From Diphasiastrum complanatum (taxonomy: Eukaryota > Streptophyta > Lycopodiopsida > Lycopodiales > Lycopodiaceae), in assembly GCA_029204225.1 (NCBI GenBank), contig CM055109.1:27098178-27162177 (forward strand): a DNA stretch of 64,000 bases. The letters run 5' to 3'. How positions within the stretch are numbered: position 1 is the stretch's first letter; the number at the start of each line of letters is the position of its first letter. Below are positions 1 through 14,436 of the stretch, one piece after another. The notes beneath the pieces are model-generated. The model saw only the letters and a program-made list of their open reading frames with translations, did not search any database and was not told the origin of the DNA. Both the position numbers and the translations under genes were made by a program.

Positions 1-301
1 CTAATTCATGAGTGACATGTGGTTAGATGGTTTTAGCAACCCACATGCATATGCGCCAAGGATCTACCAAGAGGGGCATGGAGGCTTTAGGATGAGTCAG
101 AGTTAAAGCGTGCTGATTAGTGTGAGCCTTGTGCAAACATTCTATATCTTATTCCTATGTAGCTAGGTTGGGAGGAGACTCGTAGTAGAGCTCTCATAGT
201 TTATGGCCGATATATGTAATCCTTTTTGAGATTAATAAAAAGACAAGCTTTTGTTTTAAGTAAATCTTCCGTTTTACTTAGGGTCTTAGAGCTTGTGTGC
301 A
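1..301 (+). repeat. probable 3' part of a Ty1/copia-type LTR
   Basis: The stretch ends in TGTGCA and is followed five bases later by a primer-binding-site-like motif, as expected at the inner edge of a 5' LTR. It contains an AATAAAA polyadenylation-like signal near 233. The 5' end lies outside the window and no second copy is visible, so length and age are unknown. Confidence 0.35.
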
Positions 302-306
302 ACCTT

Positions 307-320
307 TGGTATAAGAGCGG
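307..320 (+). other. primer-binding site, initiator-Met-tRNA type
   Basis: The motif TGGTATAAGAGCGG differs by one base from TGGTATCAGAGC, the usual plant copia primer-binding site. It lies directly after the LTR-like end. The internal region that should follow is not recognisable. Confidence 0.4.
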
Positions 321-1149
321 AATGATTTTTTGGATATGGAGGCAATTAGCCTACCGGATGTCCCTATGCCTACTTTTTGAATGATCTACATCTTCAATTA
401 GCATCAAAAGCCTTCAGCGCCCTACTGAAAAATGTTAAAGGTTTTCAATGCCATTTTCAAGGAAAATTTTAAAAATTTATGATCTTTCAAAATGGTAGAA
501 GTCTTCCCTATGGTGGATCATTGGCCTATTATCTCTTATTGGGTCCAAGTGCCCCTTGTGTAGGCTTTTCTTGATTGTTATGTGGAAATCCAGCTTTTGT
601 GAATCTCTTGTAAATGTTTGTTACTTGTTAAATTTTTGTAACTGGCTATCCATATGAGTGTTAATCCTTCCTATAGTTAGACCAAGTTCCTAGACCCTAC
701 TCTATTATTAATTTTGCTTAGATTTTATTGCAAGTCAAATTTATGCTAGAGGTTGCTAATTTTTAGTGTGACAAGCTTGTTGTGAGTCTGGTTCTCATTG
801 TTATCGGTCAACTCCATCCTATTTTTCTTGGAATTTAGGGTATACTTGTTGTTATGTTGATGATTTGAATGTGCTTTGTTAAGTTTGTTTTTTTCTCAAG
901 TTTGTCAACTATGTTTGAGTTTGGAAAGGCCAACTTTGAAGTTGAGAGACTAGATGTTGTTTGTTCAAAGGAGGATGCAACAAATGTTACACTAAAGCAA
1001 ATTTTGGAGCAACTAAAGTCTAGCAAAGGGACTAGTGTTGCTGAGAAAGTTAGTGGAATTGCTTTGGAAACTAGATTTGAAACTCCCGAAGGTTGTCGAA
1101 GGAGTATTTATACAAACTATAGATGTTGTGGTGAATATGCATCATGATA
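321..1149. other. no recognisable gene; possible retroelement interior
   Basis: Short plus-strand open frames at 869-1147 and 1035-1292 match no family I recognise. The second overlaps the LINE relic on the other strand and is probably its shadow. Position after a primer-binding site suggests decayed retroelement interior. Confidence 0.3.
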
Positions 1150-1985
1150 TGCTTGAGAACTATAAGCCTAGGTCAAAAGAGTTCCAAGACAAAATTTTGG
1201 ACCTGATTCTATCAAGAATCCAGTTAAAACGGTCTCTGTTAGTAAGTGAAGCTCCTGGAGGAAAACCCAAGTATCTGAATATGGTACCGTGAGGAAGGAC
1301 GTGAAGGTCTAAATCTAGCCACCAGTCAGGTGGAGCATCATGAGAGAGAACAATGATATCAGATTTCTGGTAGTTAATCAACGAGTCAAAGAAATCACAT
1401 GAACGAGCAAACTTAGAAAGGAGAAGGAAAGTAGAATGGTAATGTAACTCAATAAAGCAAGCCAAATCATCAGCAAAGAGTTGCAGGCCAAGTGGAACAC
1501 CCTGAAAAATGAAAAGGCGAAAGGAAGGGGAGGAGTTGAGCTTGTGAAGATGGAAAATAAGGGGTTCTGTAGCAATAACAAAGGGATAGGGGGACAAAGG
1601 GCAGCCTTGTCTGATGCCACACGAGACATAGAAAAAGAGAGAGAACACCCTAAAAGATAATGGAAGAGGAGGCAGAAGCAAAAACGGCTCTGATAATCTT
1701 AGTGATGTAGTCAGGCAGTCCAAAAGAAGTGTATCAAAAAAGTAGATAGTTCTAACTAATGCGGTCAAAGGCTTTATCAAAGTCAATCTTAAGCAGAAGG
1801 GCCGGATAATTATACCATAGGGAGGAATCAATGGTGGACTAGACATTCAGGATGTTGTCAAAAAGGGACCTACCTTTGATAAAACTAGCCTAACTTATGG
1901 AGAGATGGGTGGGAAGTAGAGGAGCAATTCTCCTAACAATGGCCTTTGCTATGATCTTATACGAAGTGTGTTGGGTTTTTCTTTC
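1150..1985 (-). mobile_element. LINE (non-LTR) reverse transcriptase fragment
   Basis: On the minus strand a 228-codon open frame (1160-1846) carries L1-type reverse transcriptase blocks in order: GIRQGCPLSPYPF, then FADDLACF (FADD at the catalytic position), then the YLGFPPG block and the start of the thumb ending SKILSW. Just upstream, at about 1850-1970, another frame reads YKIIAKAIVRRIAPLLP and SFIKGRS, the preceding RT block, with an intervening stop. No endonuclease or poly(A) tail is visible, and the copy breaks off at 1150. It is a dead 5'- and 3'-truncated LINE. It lies downstream of the last exon of the radial-spoke gene, on the same strand. Confidence 0.85.
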
Positions 1986-3844
1986 GCTGTTCTTTGGATT
2001 ATTCAACTCCACTTCTACTTTCTTTAGCATCACACCTTGATCATTATAGTTTAAGATGACATCTAGCTCCAGTGTTTTAAAGTCACTTGATATACTTGCA
2101 CATCCACAAGGTCATTCAATTGGCCCAATTCATGACCGTCCCTTTAAAATTAGTTAAGGCTGCACATCAATGTGTATAATTTCCCCACTCAATTCCACCT
2201 GGTCCTATCTCAAAGAAGTGGTTGCTACACCCAATAGTAAGGTGTCATCCAACTTCTCCCATTGTTGAATTTTAACATACTGATTGCCTTCAACAACACT
2301 TCTCCCTCACATTTGACATAATCTACAAATGTATCTTTATTTTTTCATGCAACACTAATATTAGTGATGGCCATATCTATCACAAGACCAATCTTTTTTA
2401 TATCACCTACGAGTTTTAGAGAAGTATGAGACTCTCCCTAGCTTTAAACCTTTATTCCCTTCATAAACTTGCTAAAATTTTCTGGCCTCCTACCACATCA
2501 CACCCAATCCACGTTGGACAATGGCCACTCTTGATTCAAAAAAGGTGTTCACGAGGACCATAATTCCGAGTGCCTTGCCTTATTGTTGTCGATTAAATTC
2601 TTGCTTTTGGATTGATATCCCTAATTACCAAAATCTGCTTGAATGGTGTTGACGGGACTTTCCATGAGTTTGGGCCCTTGGCTTGTGATCTTTGCCTTTT
2701 CACTCTTAAATTGACAAAAGAAGATATTTGAACAATTTACTATAGATGTTTTCAAAGGTATCCTTCCATGCAATGTTAGAGAGTATTTGTAAGAGCGTTC
2801 CTCTGTGGCAGGTCATGTGCTTTAAAAGGTTACTTTCCTAAGGTGATGAAGGTCACCTTACAACCATATGATAGCCTACTCAAGATAATAGATGGCACAT
2901 GTGCTCTCAACCTTCCTTCAATAAGGGATTGCTTTGGTCTTCCACCTGTATTCTCCCAATTCTTTTAAAAAACATTTTCTGCTCTGTTGTAGATAATGTT
3001 TGGGGTTTAAGAGTGGATACAAAAAAGCACTTGCTACCTTTAATGGTTTCTAATAGTTAGATTGGGGATACACTATGACATGCAAAGTCCCCATAGCTCT
3101 TGGATAACTAGTTGAAGTATTAATTAGGAAAATCTTTGTAGCTTTGGATCTTCCTCCTATAACTCCTTCCTCTTACCCACCTCAACCGATTCATCTTTTT
3201 TGTTTTCATCCACGTTCATTTGGCTTTGGTCTTGAAGGGTGTTATTGATACTTTTTTATAGTTCAGCCTACAATTAATCATCTTTTTGAGCATTCTTGAT
3301 TAACTTGTTAAACTTGCATTTTATGTTTAGGAAATGATAGGTTAGGCCTCCGAAGATGGTCCATGTTTGATCGATAAGCTTTGCGATATTTTTATGGCAG
3401 CACATGGTTGCTTGGACACAAGTAGGTAGATACAATGGATTGGATGGTTTAAGGCATGATGTGAGTTTCCAACTTTATCACTTTGGAGAAAGCAATAAGT
3501 TGTGAGCAAAACATATCAAAACATAAAAAAGATATATAGAGAGTATTGCAAATGCATTCACCAATACAAAATTGTAACATCTATGAATATATTGAAATAT
3601 TTAAGCTCCTGTGCTAAGCTAGTCTAAGTTACTCTAAGAGTTGGGCTCTCAATTATCATTCATTGATAATGAGTTGACAAGGTCTATTTATAGCGTGAAA
3701 AGGCCTATATTTGGGCAAGGTATGGGGGCTCTAGTTAGGGCCCAAAAGTAGCTCAAATTATATCACTAAATCTACCCAAATGACAAATTTTAATTACAAT
3801 GTAAAATTGTGGTCCTTACCTTGTCTATGATATTTCGCCTCAAA
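1986..3844. other. intergenic, no recognisable gene
   Basis: A minus-strand frame around 2020-2110 reads like protein (DVILNYNDQGVMLKKVEV) and may be a decayed element, but I cannot name it. The 3' UTR of the minus-strand radial-spoke gene should lie in the last few hundred bases before 3845. No clear polyadenylation signal could be assigned. Confidence 0.3.
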
Positions 3845-3856
3845 CTAACAATGAGT
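3845..3856 (-). CDS. RSP2-like exon 8 (terminal, three codons and stop)
   Basis: A strong pyrimidine-rich acceptor (TTTCTCTTTTCAG) leads in phase 0 to ACT CAT TGT TAG, which would end the protein after three residues. This is the nearest in-phase solution after exon 7. A different final exon, further into the intergenic region, is equally possible. Confidence 0.35.
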   Translation of the reverse strand, partial: THC

Positions 3857-6800
3857 CTGAAAAGAGAAATACATTTTGTTTTTTTAAGTGTTGGATTGAA
3901 GGGCCCCCCGTATAATGGCTCCAAAGAAAAGAGAAATAAAAAAGAAAATTGGAATGGTTCAAGAATCTTAATAAGCAATTATATGAAGTTTGAACTAAGA
4001 GATGATATCATTGTGCAATTACTCATAATTGTCAAAGAAACATTGTAAGGCATTGGAAAAATAAGTATTAACACAAAGAGAGATACCATAGCATGAATTG
4101 ATGCTTTAAACAATATAATTAAGTATGAAAATAAAAAGAGCCTCCAAGTCATCAGAAGAAAAAGTGAAGACTATCAATCCAAGTAAAAAAGGAGAATTAT
4201 TTGATGAGACATGAAATCAATTCTCACCTTGCTTGCATTGTCACATCTTTCCTTCAAATTTTGATGTTTGATTCTTGCAACTGTTAAATCCTTCACTAAA
4301 ACAAGCCATTGTTTTCCAAGCTAAACAAGAATGACAAAATTAGGATTTTCAAAATGTTGTAAGACCATAATAATGATCCATACAAATGTTTTTTTTTTTT
4401 TATGTCTTTTGAATAAAGAGGGGTACAATTGGTGATTCAGAGGCATATTGCTTTCATGTGTCCATGAAAATTAAGCATTCTAGAAGTAATACTTACATAT
4501 CCGATAGGTGACTCGTTAACAAGCTTCTCATCTGGCAAATCCTAAATGACATGCAACATACATAATTTTTTGAAAATTTGACCTTTGTTTCAAGATATCA
4601 CTACCAAACTTGTAAAAGGCATATAGTCAATCAAAGTTGGTATGGTGCTTCATCAATATCTTCTTAGACCATCATTTTTCCTTCATGGGAACATGGGTTA
4701 CGGATTGAAGCTAACAAATGGATTCAAATTAACAACTTTGGATCTGTAATGATGCAACAAGTTTTGGATGTGACATCCTCAATCATAACTACTTAATCAA
4801 GGCGATCAAGCTGATTAGACAAGCATCTCTATTTTTTAGGACAAAAATGTTTAAGTAGGAGGAGTGCCATGTACTTTTAGTACATCAGTGCTTATCAATG
4901 TATTAGAATATCCAGTGTAAGCTTTGTTAGGCCCAAAAGGAGCTATTAGCATTAAGAATAAGGTGGTTCCCTCTTTAGGCCATCCAAAGTACTTAAATAA
5001 GGATAATAGGCCAACAAGGGCCCAAAGTAGACTTAATAAGACTTAACAAGGGCCTTCAAGATAGTTATGTTTAGTTAAGTTAGGGGATTGTCTATAAGTA
5101 AGCAAGAGACATCATTTTACGGATCTTTTGGCTCATTCACAATTGAGAGAAGTTGGAGCTGCATCTCCTCTTCCTCCTTTGTGAATGTGAGCCTTGGGAT
5201 TTCATCTTGCTAGGTCTCATGTGCCCAATACACATGATCCATGCTCTATTCAATGCTTTGTAATCATTTGTTCATTCCTATTGTGATTCATGGAGATTCT
5301 TGTGTCATTTGCTTCATTTGCTTATGCAACATGCTATCTTGAATAGTTTGTGTTTCTCTTGCTTCTAGCTTTAATTTCATTGTTATTGCTCTTAGGCTTG
5401 GGTTTGGCAACCTATAAAACATACTAGTCTCTATTTTAATGTGTTCAAGTATTCACCTATCTAAATTTATATCAGGTATAAATATATAGTCCATCGATAG
5501 GATATAAAGTGAGGTCAGATATGTATACAACCTACATAAACAACAAAACATATTCCAATATATTTATTATGGGGAAATTATTGCATATCTTTTTATCATT
5601 CTTTTATTCTTGCATCCTTGGATGTACGACCTTTTTTTGATACTTCAAATGAACATCATATCTATTGGTGGATTTGTGGATACTTACGTAAGGCAACTGT
5701 AAATTACCTTGAAGTCTGAAAGTCTAATATCAGATGATCTGTTATGGAAATATTTACACCCTTGATCTCATCTATAGATTAGTTTAACCCTTTGTAGTAG
5801 TGTATTCCATTTACATTTTCTTGAACTAGTGAAAGGAAAAAGAAACTCTAGCTTTTAATCCCTTGGTGCAGTTAATGAGCAAACATGTAAAGGTTTTAAT
5901 GGATCTCTATTTTTTTTTCAAAATAAAAAAACATCATAATTTTCCCATATGGATTAGCAAAAGGAGGTGGAAAAGTTGTAAGAACTTACATCAATACATT
6001 TATCTCCAAAATTCCACTTCACAAGGTCTTTTTCTTGGGAAGCATCATAGTGCTTAAGTTCCTGAGAAAGATTGTGTGAAAAAAAATTGGATCGAAATGC
6101 ATTCACCAAAGATACACGATAAATTTGACTGTTGGCATCATCAAGTGATAAGATTCAAAATGGCAATTGATACACAAATGTCTTAGAATTGCAAAAAAAA
6201 AAAAGATCTCTTATAGTTATTGTACCAATAAACCTTCTCGCAACAAGACTTGTTCTTGATTGTCTCGATCTTTCAAAACGTAGATACATCAACCCTTTCA
6301 CCCAATTTATGGATCAAGCAAAGAGAGTAGAAGAGAAGCTGATTTTTAAGTTTACTCCTTGCCGTAGCAGAAGTTCCAGCAAGCTATCTTTTTGTATGAA
6401 CCATCTTATTGATGTATAAAAGTGCTTTTTACCTTGCGTTTCATGTATCCTTATAATTGATACTTGATCTATTTGCATTTTGTATCAATTTCAGCATGTA
6501 AGTTGATTGTCTGTCGTAGACATTGATTATGAGTCTGGATAATGGCATGACCTGATTTTGTCGATATAGTTGACTCTCAAAGTCATTGAAGAAACTTGGA
6601 AGTAGTTAATGGCTTATGAAAAGTTAATTAAGAAAGTATAGGAGGCCCACAACTCATAAAAAGTGAAAAGGTGAGGCACATGAAGAAAATCCACTATAGA
6701 GGGAGTCGATTTCATCATCCTCCATTGTTTGGTAAAGGATTTCTAGTGTTTAAAACCTATACACGAACTTCCAAAGGGTGATTTCCAACAATCATCCTTT

Positions 6801-9800
6801 CGATGATCAAGATGAGAACTAAACAGCAAAAACAAGTGATCACTTTGTTTTCAAGTTTTAAGAGGTCTATAAAATTTCCACTTTTAGGCCTTAAGTCTAG
6901 GACAATTGAGCCAATAACCAAATTTTAAGATTGTAATTGTTTCTTTTTCATGTAGGAATTGTATATTGGTAATTCTAGCATAGACAATAGTAGCACAAAT
7001 TCGTTTCTAACCATTGATGCTTTTTTCCTTTAAAAGAAATTTTTTTGCATTCTAAAATGCTTGTTCCAAAACATGTTTGCAACAGAATGTGTTCTGCTAC
7101 GTTACTAAGAATCTTAGAAACCCGTTTCGACCCAAACTAGTCAAAACATACTATAAGTTCCGGAACATATTGGGTCGGATGTGGTACTTTTGTGAAAACA
7201 CTGTACTTTAGGACCATAAATGGATCTACAAAAGATCCACAAGAGTGATTGGATGCTTGCTTAACAATCTATCAAAAAACTAGACACAAAAAAGTTGATC
7301 TAGATTGGCAATTTGACAAACAACAAGCATTAACAATCAAAAGCATTGATAAACATTGAAATCCGAGCCCACACGTGTGTACTACAGGCTGTAGTACGGC
7401 CTTCAACCTGAGAAACAAGTAGAAATTGATTTGGTTTCATTTGGATCACAAAAACTCAATGTACATAGTAAACTAGCTTGAGATTGCCAATGAGCTCCAA
7501 AAATTTTCTATCTTCTCACTATGGAGAGAGGGAATACATAGCAAATTCGACTTCCTTCTTAAAGTTAGGTGGATTTCCAGCATGTAATAAGGAAGTTAAC
7601 TCACTCTCCTTGACCTAGAATGAAATCCTAGTCTATTTCCTAGAGTTATGCTTGGTAGGTAGCTAGTTGGTCAAATTTTCACCTTAAACTTAGGTGTAGG
7701 TCCTATAAAGTAGGGATGACCATCAAATAGACATGACCAACTCTCTTGACTTGACCTAACCTACATTAGGATGGGTTTCCCATGTGGCATCATGGCCTCA
7801 CATGTGTGGGACCCACTTGTGTACACAATTTACACTATTCTACATGGTTTTTGATCAAGCTAGATTTGCCAATTTTTGGCAAATCTTCACAGTACTAGGT
7901 TAAAAAAAAAAAAAACAAGCATTTTTTTACCTTTGTTACATAATTACGAATTTTTTTTCTTCAATTTTTTTTGGCCACTTTCCGGAACGGAACGGAACGC
8001 GTTCTGGAACAACTATGTTAAGCACCAAGGATTTATTTGGCTTGTAAAGTCCTCAACAATATTTGACTTTCTTTCCTTGCAAAGATTAAACTCTATAAAA
8101 AGATGTTGGAAGAAGATCTGGGAAATTATTTTTTAAAAGAGAGATGAACTATGTTGCCAACATATTAAGAATTTTGACATCCATAAAGAAAACTGCATCC
8201 ACACATCATCGCCCATAAGAGGGCGATGCAAAAGTTGGAGAATACAGCCCATAAAAAGGTCAGAAATTGTGGACGTGGAAAAAATTCGGCTATATAATTC
8301 AAATTCCATATGGAACTTTTACGCTTGGGACATGATTTTCTAGTGACCTTTCCACCGAGTTCAATGTCCGTTCACTTATGGCTCAGCCTAATGACCTAAC
8401 AATAATTTCACAAGCGTGAAAGATCTCTACAGGTTCTGTTTCCCAATACATAATATAGAGACTAACCAGTCAAGTTATACCATGCATTTATAGTAATGTT
8501 TTGTAGAAGACAGTTCTATAAGTATATAGAAGGAAACAAATTAGTCTTGCACTTTTTGTTTCATTGAGAATGCTAACACAATGCCTTTACAAAACTTAAA
8601 GATTCAATGTTGCTCAGCTCCACAAATCTCCCCCAATATGGATGACAAGAAATTAGAACTTACTAACGAGTCATCAAGTCATTTAACAAGTTTTTCCTTT
8701 TCAGGACACTAAAAACAGTATGTCAATGAGGTAATTTTTAGAAAAATATTGGCTTACATTATAGAATGATGTCTTGATGATTTCTCGAACTTTCACCCAA
8801 TTTTCAACGATCTCCTTTGTATATCCTAGTATGTGAAGAACTCCCTGCATAAGATCAATTGAATGGCAGCCTTAGGGTCCAACATGCTCAAGGATGATTA
8901 CACTGGGACAACCACAAGCAAAAAGAATAAGTAAAAAATTAAAGAAAGACATTCAACACCTAAGTCGACATTTCAAATCCAATGGTTATTCTAGCTGTTC
9001 ATGTGGTTTTTGATAGAGTCTATTAAGTAGTGCATTTACTAGGTGTGCAACTGTAATATACTTTCTAGGGTTGATAGCTTACTGCATATATTTTTCTGAA
9101 AAGTATAGCTAATAAGTGTGATAACAAACATTCCTATAGTATTTGTTATTGTATTATGTTCTTACAAAATGTTGGTGAGTTGTCTTTTGACCAGTCCATT
9201 CTACTGCCGATGAAGCAGATCAGTGTAAGCGGCACGGACTTGGCATTTCGACATTTTACATTTGAGAACGTGAACAAGGGGTAATAGCAAACTCTCACGA
9301 GTATGAACAGAGATAAACCCCTTGTGGCATGTTACCCTTGACCTCAAATACTAGTGTTGCACTCACATCCTTTTTTTCCCCTTATCGTGATCTAAAGAAG
9401 AGATCAATCCAACTTTTAAAGGTGTTCACTCAGTATGTACTCAATGCAGCTTGAGAATCAGTGGTTCAGACAGCGTTTAGAATCAGGGTTTTCAGGAAAG
9501 AATAAGCCAGGAAATAACTCACAGGATCAATCGATCCAAGAAATATATGCAAGCAATGCCATTTTTCTTCACACCTAGATGTATTCTGTGTGCTTAACCT
9601 ATGCCAAAAATCCCGCCAGTTTATTTGGTCATTTGAGAAGGACTCACTGTAATTTCAAGATTATCCAAACTACCAGTGAAGGTCTCAAGAAAAACAATAT
9701 ATGATATAAAAATCGAGCGAGAATATCATGGAATTCGTGTGAGATGTCCGTCCGAGAATATAATTGCTCTTACACAAGACAATCGTATGATGGGGTTGTA

Positions 9801-12800
9801 AATGGTTTTTCATGCATCATTTTTTATGATATCTTGATTCACAAAACTATAAGATTTACCAGCAGTCAAATCTTTATGGGCCTGTAAATTTCTGGTTATC
9901 GATTTTCATGGGTTACCGGGCAGGTAAATTCAGTGGAGGGACTTTTGCATCTGGAATTTATTTTTATTTTAGCTCAAAAAACCTGAAGGAAAAATTTACT
10001 CATGAAGTAAGTTCCATGGGTTGTATTTGAAAGTTAACAGTGTTTTCAGTTTAAGCAATGAACACTTGCTGATGGCTGACGAAGCTCTTTCACCTAGAAA
10101 TGGGATGCATGCAATATAATCAGAGATGGCTGTTATTCTCATCCTGATCTCGTCGGCCCCCATCCGAAAACACAAAGCTTCAGTCCATCCTCAAGATGTG
10201 AAACAAAGCCTAAGGAGATGAACAGACCCCTGCTAATGTGTTTTTGTTAAGGTAGAATAGAGTCAACAGACAGAATATGCAGACGTAGAAAAATCTATTC
10301 AGTTCCAAAAACATTCTTTGAGAGTCTGACTTTAGAGGCACTGAAGTCCTCCAAAATTTGGGTTTTGGTTGTTGTATTTATTAGGTTTGAATTCTCTAGA
10401 TAGTTTACAGCTAATTCTTTTCTGTGCTATTTTTATTACATTTAAGCTATTTTAAACTCTGGTATATGGTTGTTAGTTCTTTGGATATTAACTCTAAGGA
10501 TATGTTTTTTTTTTCTTTGTAAAAAAAACGTATTTTTTTCATTTTTTTGTGGGAGAACGCGTTCCGTTCCGGAACGAGCAACTAAGCCCCCCGGATATAT
10601 ATCTAGTCATTACTTTGATATTTTTTGCGAGTCCTTGTACTGATGCTCATACTCAATGACAGAAAATTCCAATCTTTATTGAATATGTTTGCCATGTTCA
10701 CTTTTATTTATCAAAGAATCACCTTAAAATCACAAGGTGTCAAAAGTTGACGTAGACTCTGCTTTGAACATGTACAAAACTGGAAGTTTAGATTCTTATT
10801 TTACCCGAACCCACAACATCAGACCTTTCCTGCTTACAAAACTATGGAGTCACATTATGATGCCCAAAATGTAACCAAGGCCGTGGACACTTTAAAAGTA
10901 ATTGGCATGTTCACAAAAGTGTTATGGAATTTGCCTTGAGAATTCTGAATATGTTGGTGGAAGGGAAAGGCCAACACAAAATTTGGGGCTGCTCAGTTTC
11001 CTGTCAATTAAAAAGCAGAAATAGCATCAGAAAAAGCCTGCACAGTGATGACAAATTCTTAAACATGAAAACTGAAACAGAAAAAAAAAATTGTAAGATT
11101 GTAACTTGAAAGTCGAAACTATAACTGGTTATAAGATTTTCAGATTAGAAGCAGCGGCTATTATATGTTGAGAAACTAGATGTTTATAAGAGCAAGTAAT
11201 CAGTATTGACTATGAAGACATCTGCAAGTAAAGACCACATTCCCTTTGATGTGTCATACGGAAAGCAGATCAAGGCTGTATAGACCGAAAATTACTAACT
11301 TTGATAATAGTTACAGTGCACAATGCCGAGGTCAATTAGCAATTATTTGCACTGTTATAGTCAAGCAATCTACTCATAGAGATGCTACACTGTAAGGATT
11401 AGATTACTAACCAACAGGAGGATAATGAGTTAAGTTTCTGTTAACACACAAAAAAAAGATTCATCCATAAGGCAAAATCTGAATGAAATTTTGACGTGGA
11501 CATATCTCATAGGAAACAGGAACTAACAGTGTATTTCAACCTCACAGAAGCTAGACACTGCTTCTATGTAAAGGAAAATAGGCACAATAATATGGAAAAA
11601 AATGAAAACGGACATTATACCATGGCAGAGGCATAAAACTATTTTGAAAGCTTTCCTGGTTTACTTATCACAAAACACAGACATTACTAAAGATTCACCA
11701 AGAGGTTCAGTTAACAAGCACTTGGGCTAGGATTATGTTTAAACATTCCATAAAACTCCATCTTCTAAGTTGAGAGAAATAAATCTAGTGAGAAATTTAA
11801 TGAATTCAGGTATTCCCATAGGCTAAAACTAGTCATCTGCCTATTCAAGGATGCTTTTCTAGAGAAAATCTGTTTCTTGTACATCTCACATTTTATCGTG
11901 TTTCCATGTGTGCCGGATTGGAGATTTCACTCGCCAGGCCAATCTTTACGTCATCCCTATTGAGTGGCATGATTTGATTCTTGATGTTGATTGGTTTTTG
12001 CTGCATTGAAAACTGTTACATTGAACCTCCAGCAACAGTTGCGCTCTTTTACTCATGATTGGGTCCCTTATACTTTAGTAGGCATCGCTTCCCAGTAGGA
12101 TTACTAGTTTGTATAGCAGTACAGCCTGATGATGCGGGTGCTATGTCATGTTGCTCTAGCTCTGCCTATGCCTCAGGTGATTTATGTAATTTGATCTTTT
12201 ACAATAGTATTAGCATGTATTTGTTTGTAGAGGCTACCACACTGCCACCATTGCAGGATGCTAACCACCATATTGATCTTCGTCCTAGTGCCATTCCTTT
12301 ACGTGCCCCTTTTTGTATGTCTTAATCTGAATGTACTGAACTCCAATGCCAGGTCAGTGAATGGTTTGAATGTTCCAGTTCCAAGTCGCAGTCCTTTTGG
12401 TGCTCATGTCTTGCTTGTTGATAAAAGAATATGGTACCAAAAGCCTTTGCACTGATTATCGTGCCTACATAAGCTCACAATCCACAATCAATCCCTATTC
12501 CTCATATGGACAATCTTTCTGATTAGCTTGACAAAGCTAGAACCTTTTCCAGATGTTATTTGTGTTGAGGCTATCATCAAATCCGCATGAGTCTGGTCGA
12601 TGAGTTTAAGACTGCATTCAATAGCCATGTTGGTCTACATCAGTTTACAGTCTTACCCTTTGGTAGAACCAATAAAACATCATTTCAAAATGCTATGAAA
12701 AATGTCGTGCGTCCTCTCCTTGGGATTGTGTCTTGGTCAACTTTGATGACATCCTGGTGTTCAGTACTATACTCTCTCTCTCTCTCTCTCTCTTGCAGTT

Positions 12801-14376
12801 TCAAATCCCACAACAGCAAGTCATCTCATTCACGGTCACCTCGCCCTTTTCACCCACGATGGTATGACGTGGAATGCCGCTCCCTTCATCACGCTGTCAC
12901 TCATGCTCATTTCCCCACATCTCCTTAGTTCCTCACGTCAATCTTATAAAAGTACACCCCATCATAAAAAACGTGCCTTCGATGACTCTGAAGGAAAATG
13001 CCTTGTGGACCTTTTCAGCTCCTCCTCTGGTGCCTTTTGCCAAATGTTCAAAATGTTCTTTTACTGTTTCTAAGATTGACATTTTACGTTTCTTAGTTTA
13101 TGATGGCATTATTGTCTTAGACTGTAGAATGCTCAAGACAATCCACTCTTGGCCTATTCCTATTGATGTTCATGAGGTCCGTATGTTTCTTGGCTGTGCC
13201 ACTCATCTTCAAGCCTGCTGCAATTTGTGCTACCATTGGCTCTCCTCTACATGGCTTAATGAAGAAAGGGACACCTTATGTTTGGACTGCTAATTGTGAC
13301 CAGCTTGCTTTTGAATCCCTTAAGAGACTGTTGACTTTTGTTCCTATCCTTTGTCTTCTTGATTTTAATCAAAAGTTTATTGTTGAGACTGATGCTAGTT
13401 TGGTTGGCTTAGGGAGCCTTCGTGTGTCAAACTAGTTGTGCCATTGCTTATGAGTCTCATTGTTTATGCTCTAGTGAGTGGCGTCATTCCATTCATGGCA
13501 AAACTTCTCGCTATCATGTTTGCTCTTGAGAAATGGTGTCATTATCTTCTTGTGTCAATTTTGATATTTTTATTGATCATCAATCATTTTGTTATCTTTG
13601 TAAGTTTGTACACAGAAGCAACCAGCAGTACCATTGGCTCTCTAGTTTTTACAATCCTTTCACTCTGATATCCATTATAAACCTAGTCACAATAATGTTG
13701 TTGATGATGCTTTGTCTCATCTTTCTATTGTTCTGACATGGTTTGATCAATTACCTTTTGGTTGTCTTGATTTATGAGATATTTATGCTTTTGCTCGCAT
13801 TCCTTCTTACTGACATCACTAGGCATACTACTCTATTGTTAAATAGCACTTATTTATTATGATTCATTCCTAGTACACTTGATCTACATTCTAAACTTTT
13901 ATCCAATGCACATTTCTCACCTATTGGGGGGACTACTACTCATGTCTTGGAGGATAATATGTGGCATTTTGTTTCTCCTATTGGCTGAGATTGGGATCAA
14001 CATTTATGCCTTGCATTATCACAATAACTACATCCCAGTAGTTATAAGGTTTGTGCAATTTAGGATTGTAGCATCTGTATGCCTTGAGAACTAAGGTCAA
14101 GGCATGATTGTAGGAGGAGAATTCCCTGGTAAGAATGAAGGAAATTGACAAAAAAAAAAGAGGGGTGGGGGTTGGAGGAGCAAAGTTGTGAGAAAATAGG
14201 AGTTCGATAAAAAGAAAGACAGAAGAAGAAAATGAGGAGGTGAAAAATCAATTTATGTCTTTTGGTAAGAAAAGGAGCAGCACATTGAAAGAGAAGTAAA
14301 TCCAAGTGCTTATAGAACTAGTTGGGAGCTTAGAAAACGGCTCTCAAATTTTTGCTCATGAAAAATAGTTAATGAG

Positions 14377-14436
<60 letters not shown>

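Noticed and set aside
3820-3856. Internal exon reading [12 protein letters not shown] with a good GTAAGG donor
   Set aside because: Its phase does not match exon 7. The same acceptor in phase 0 gives a short terminal exon instead.
8664-8708. Extra radial-spoke exon between exons 5 and 6
   Set aside because: It would need a 49-base intron and carries an in-frame TGA. Joining 8758 directly to 4541 keeps phase without it.
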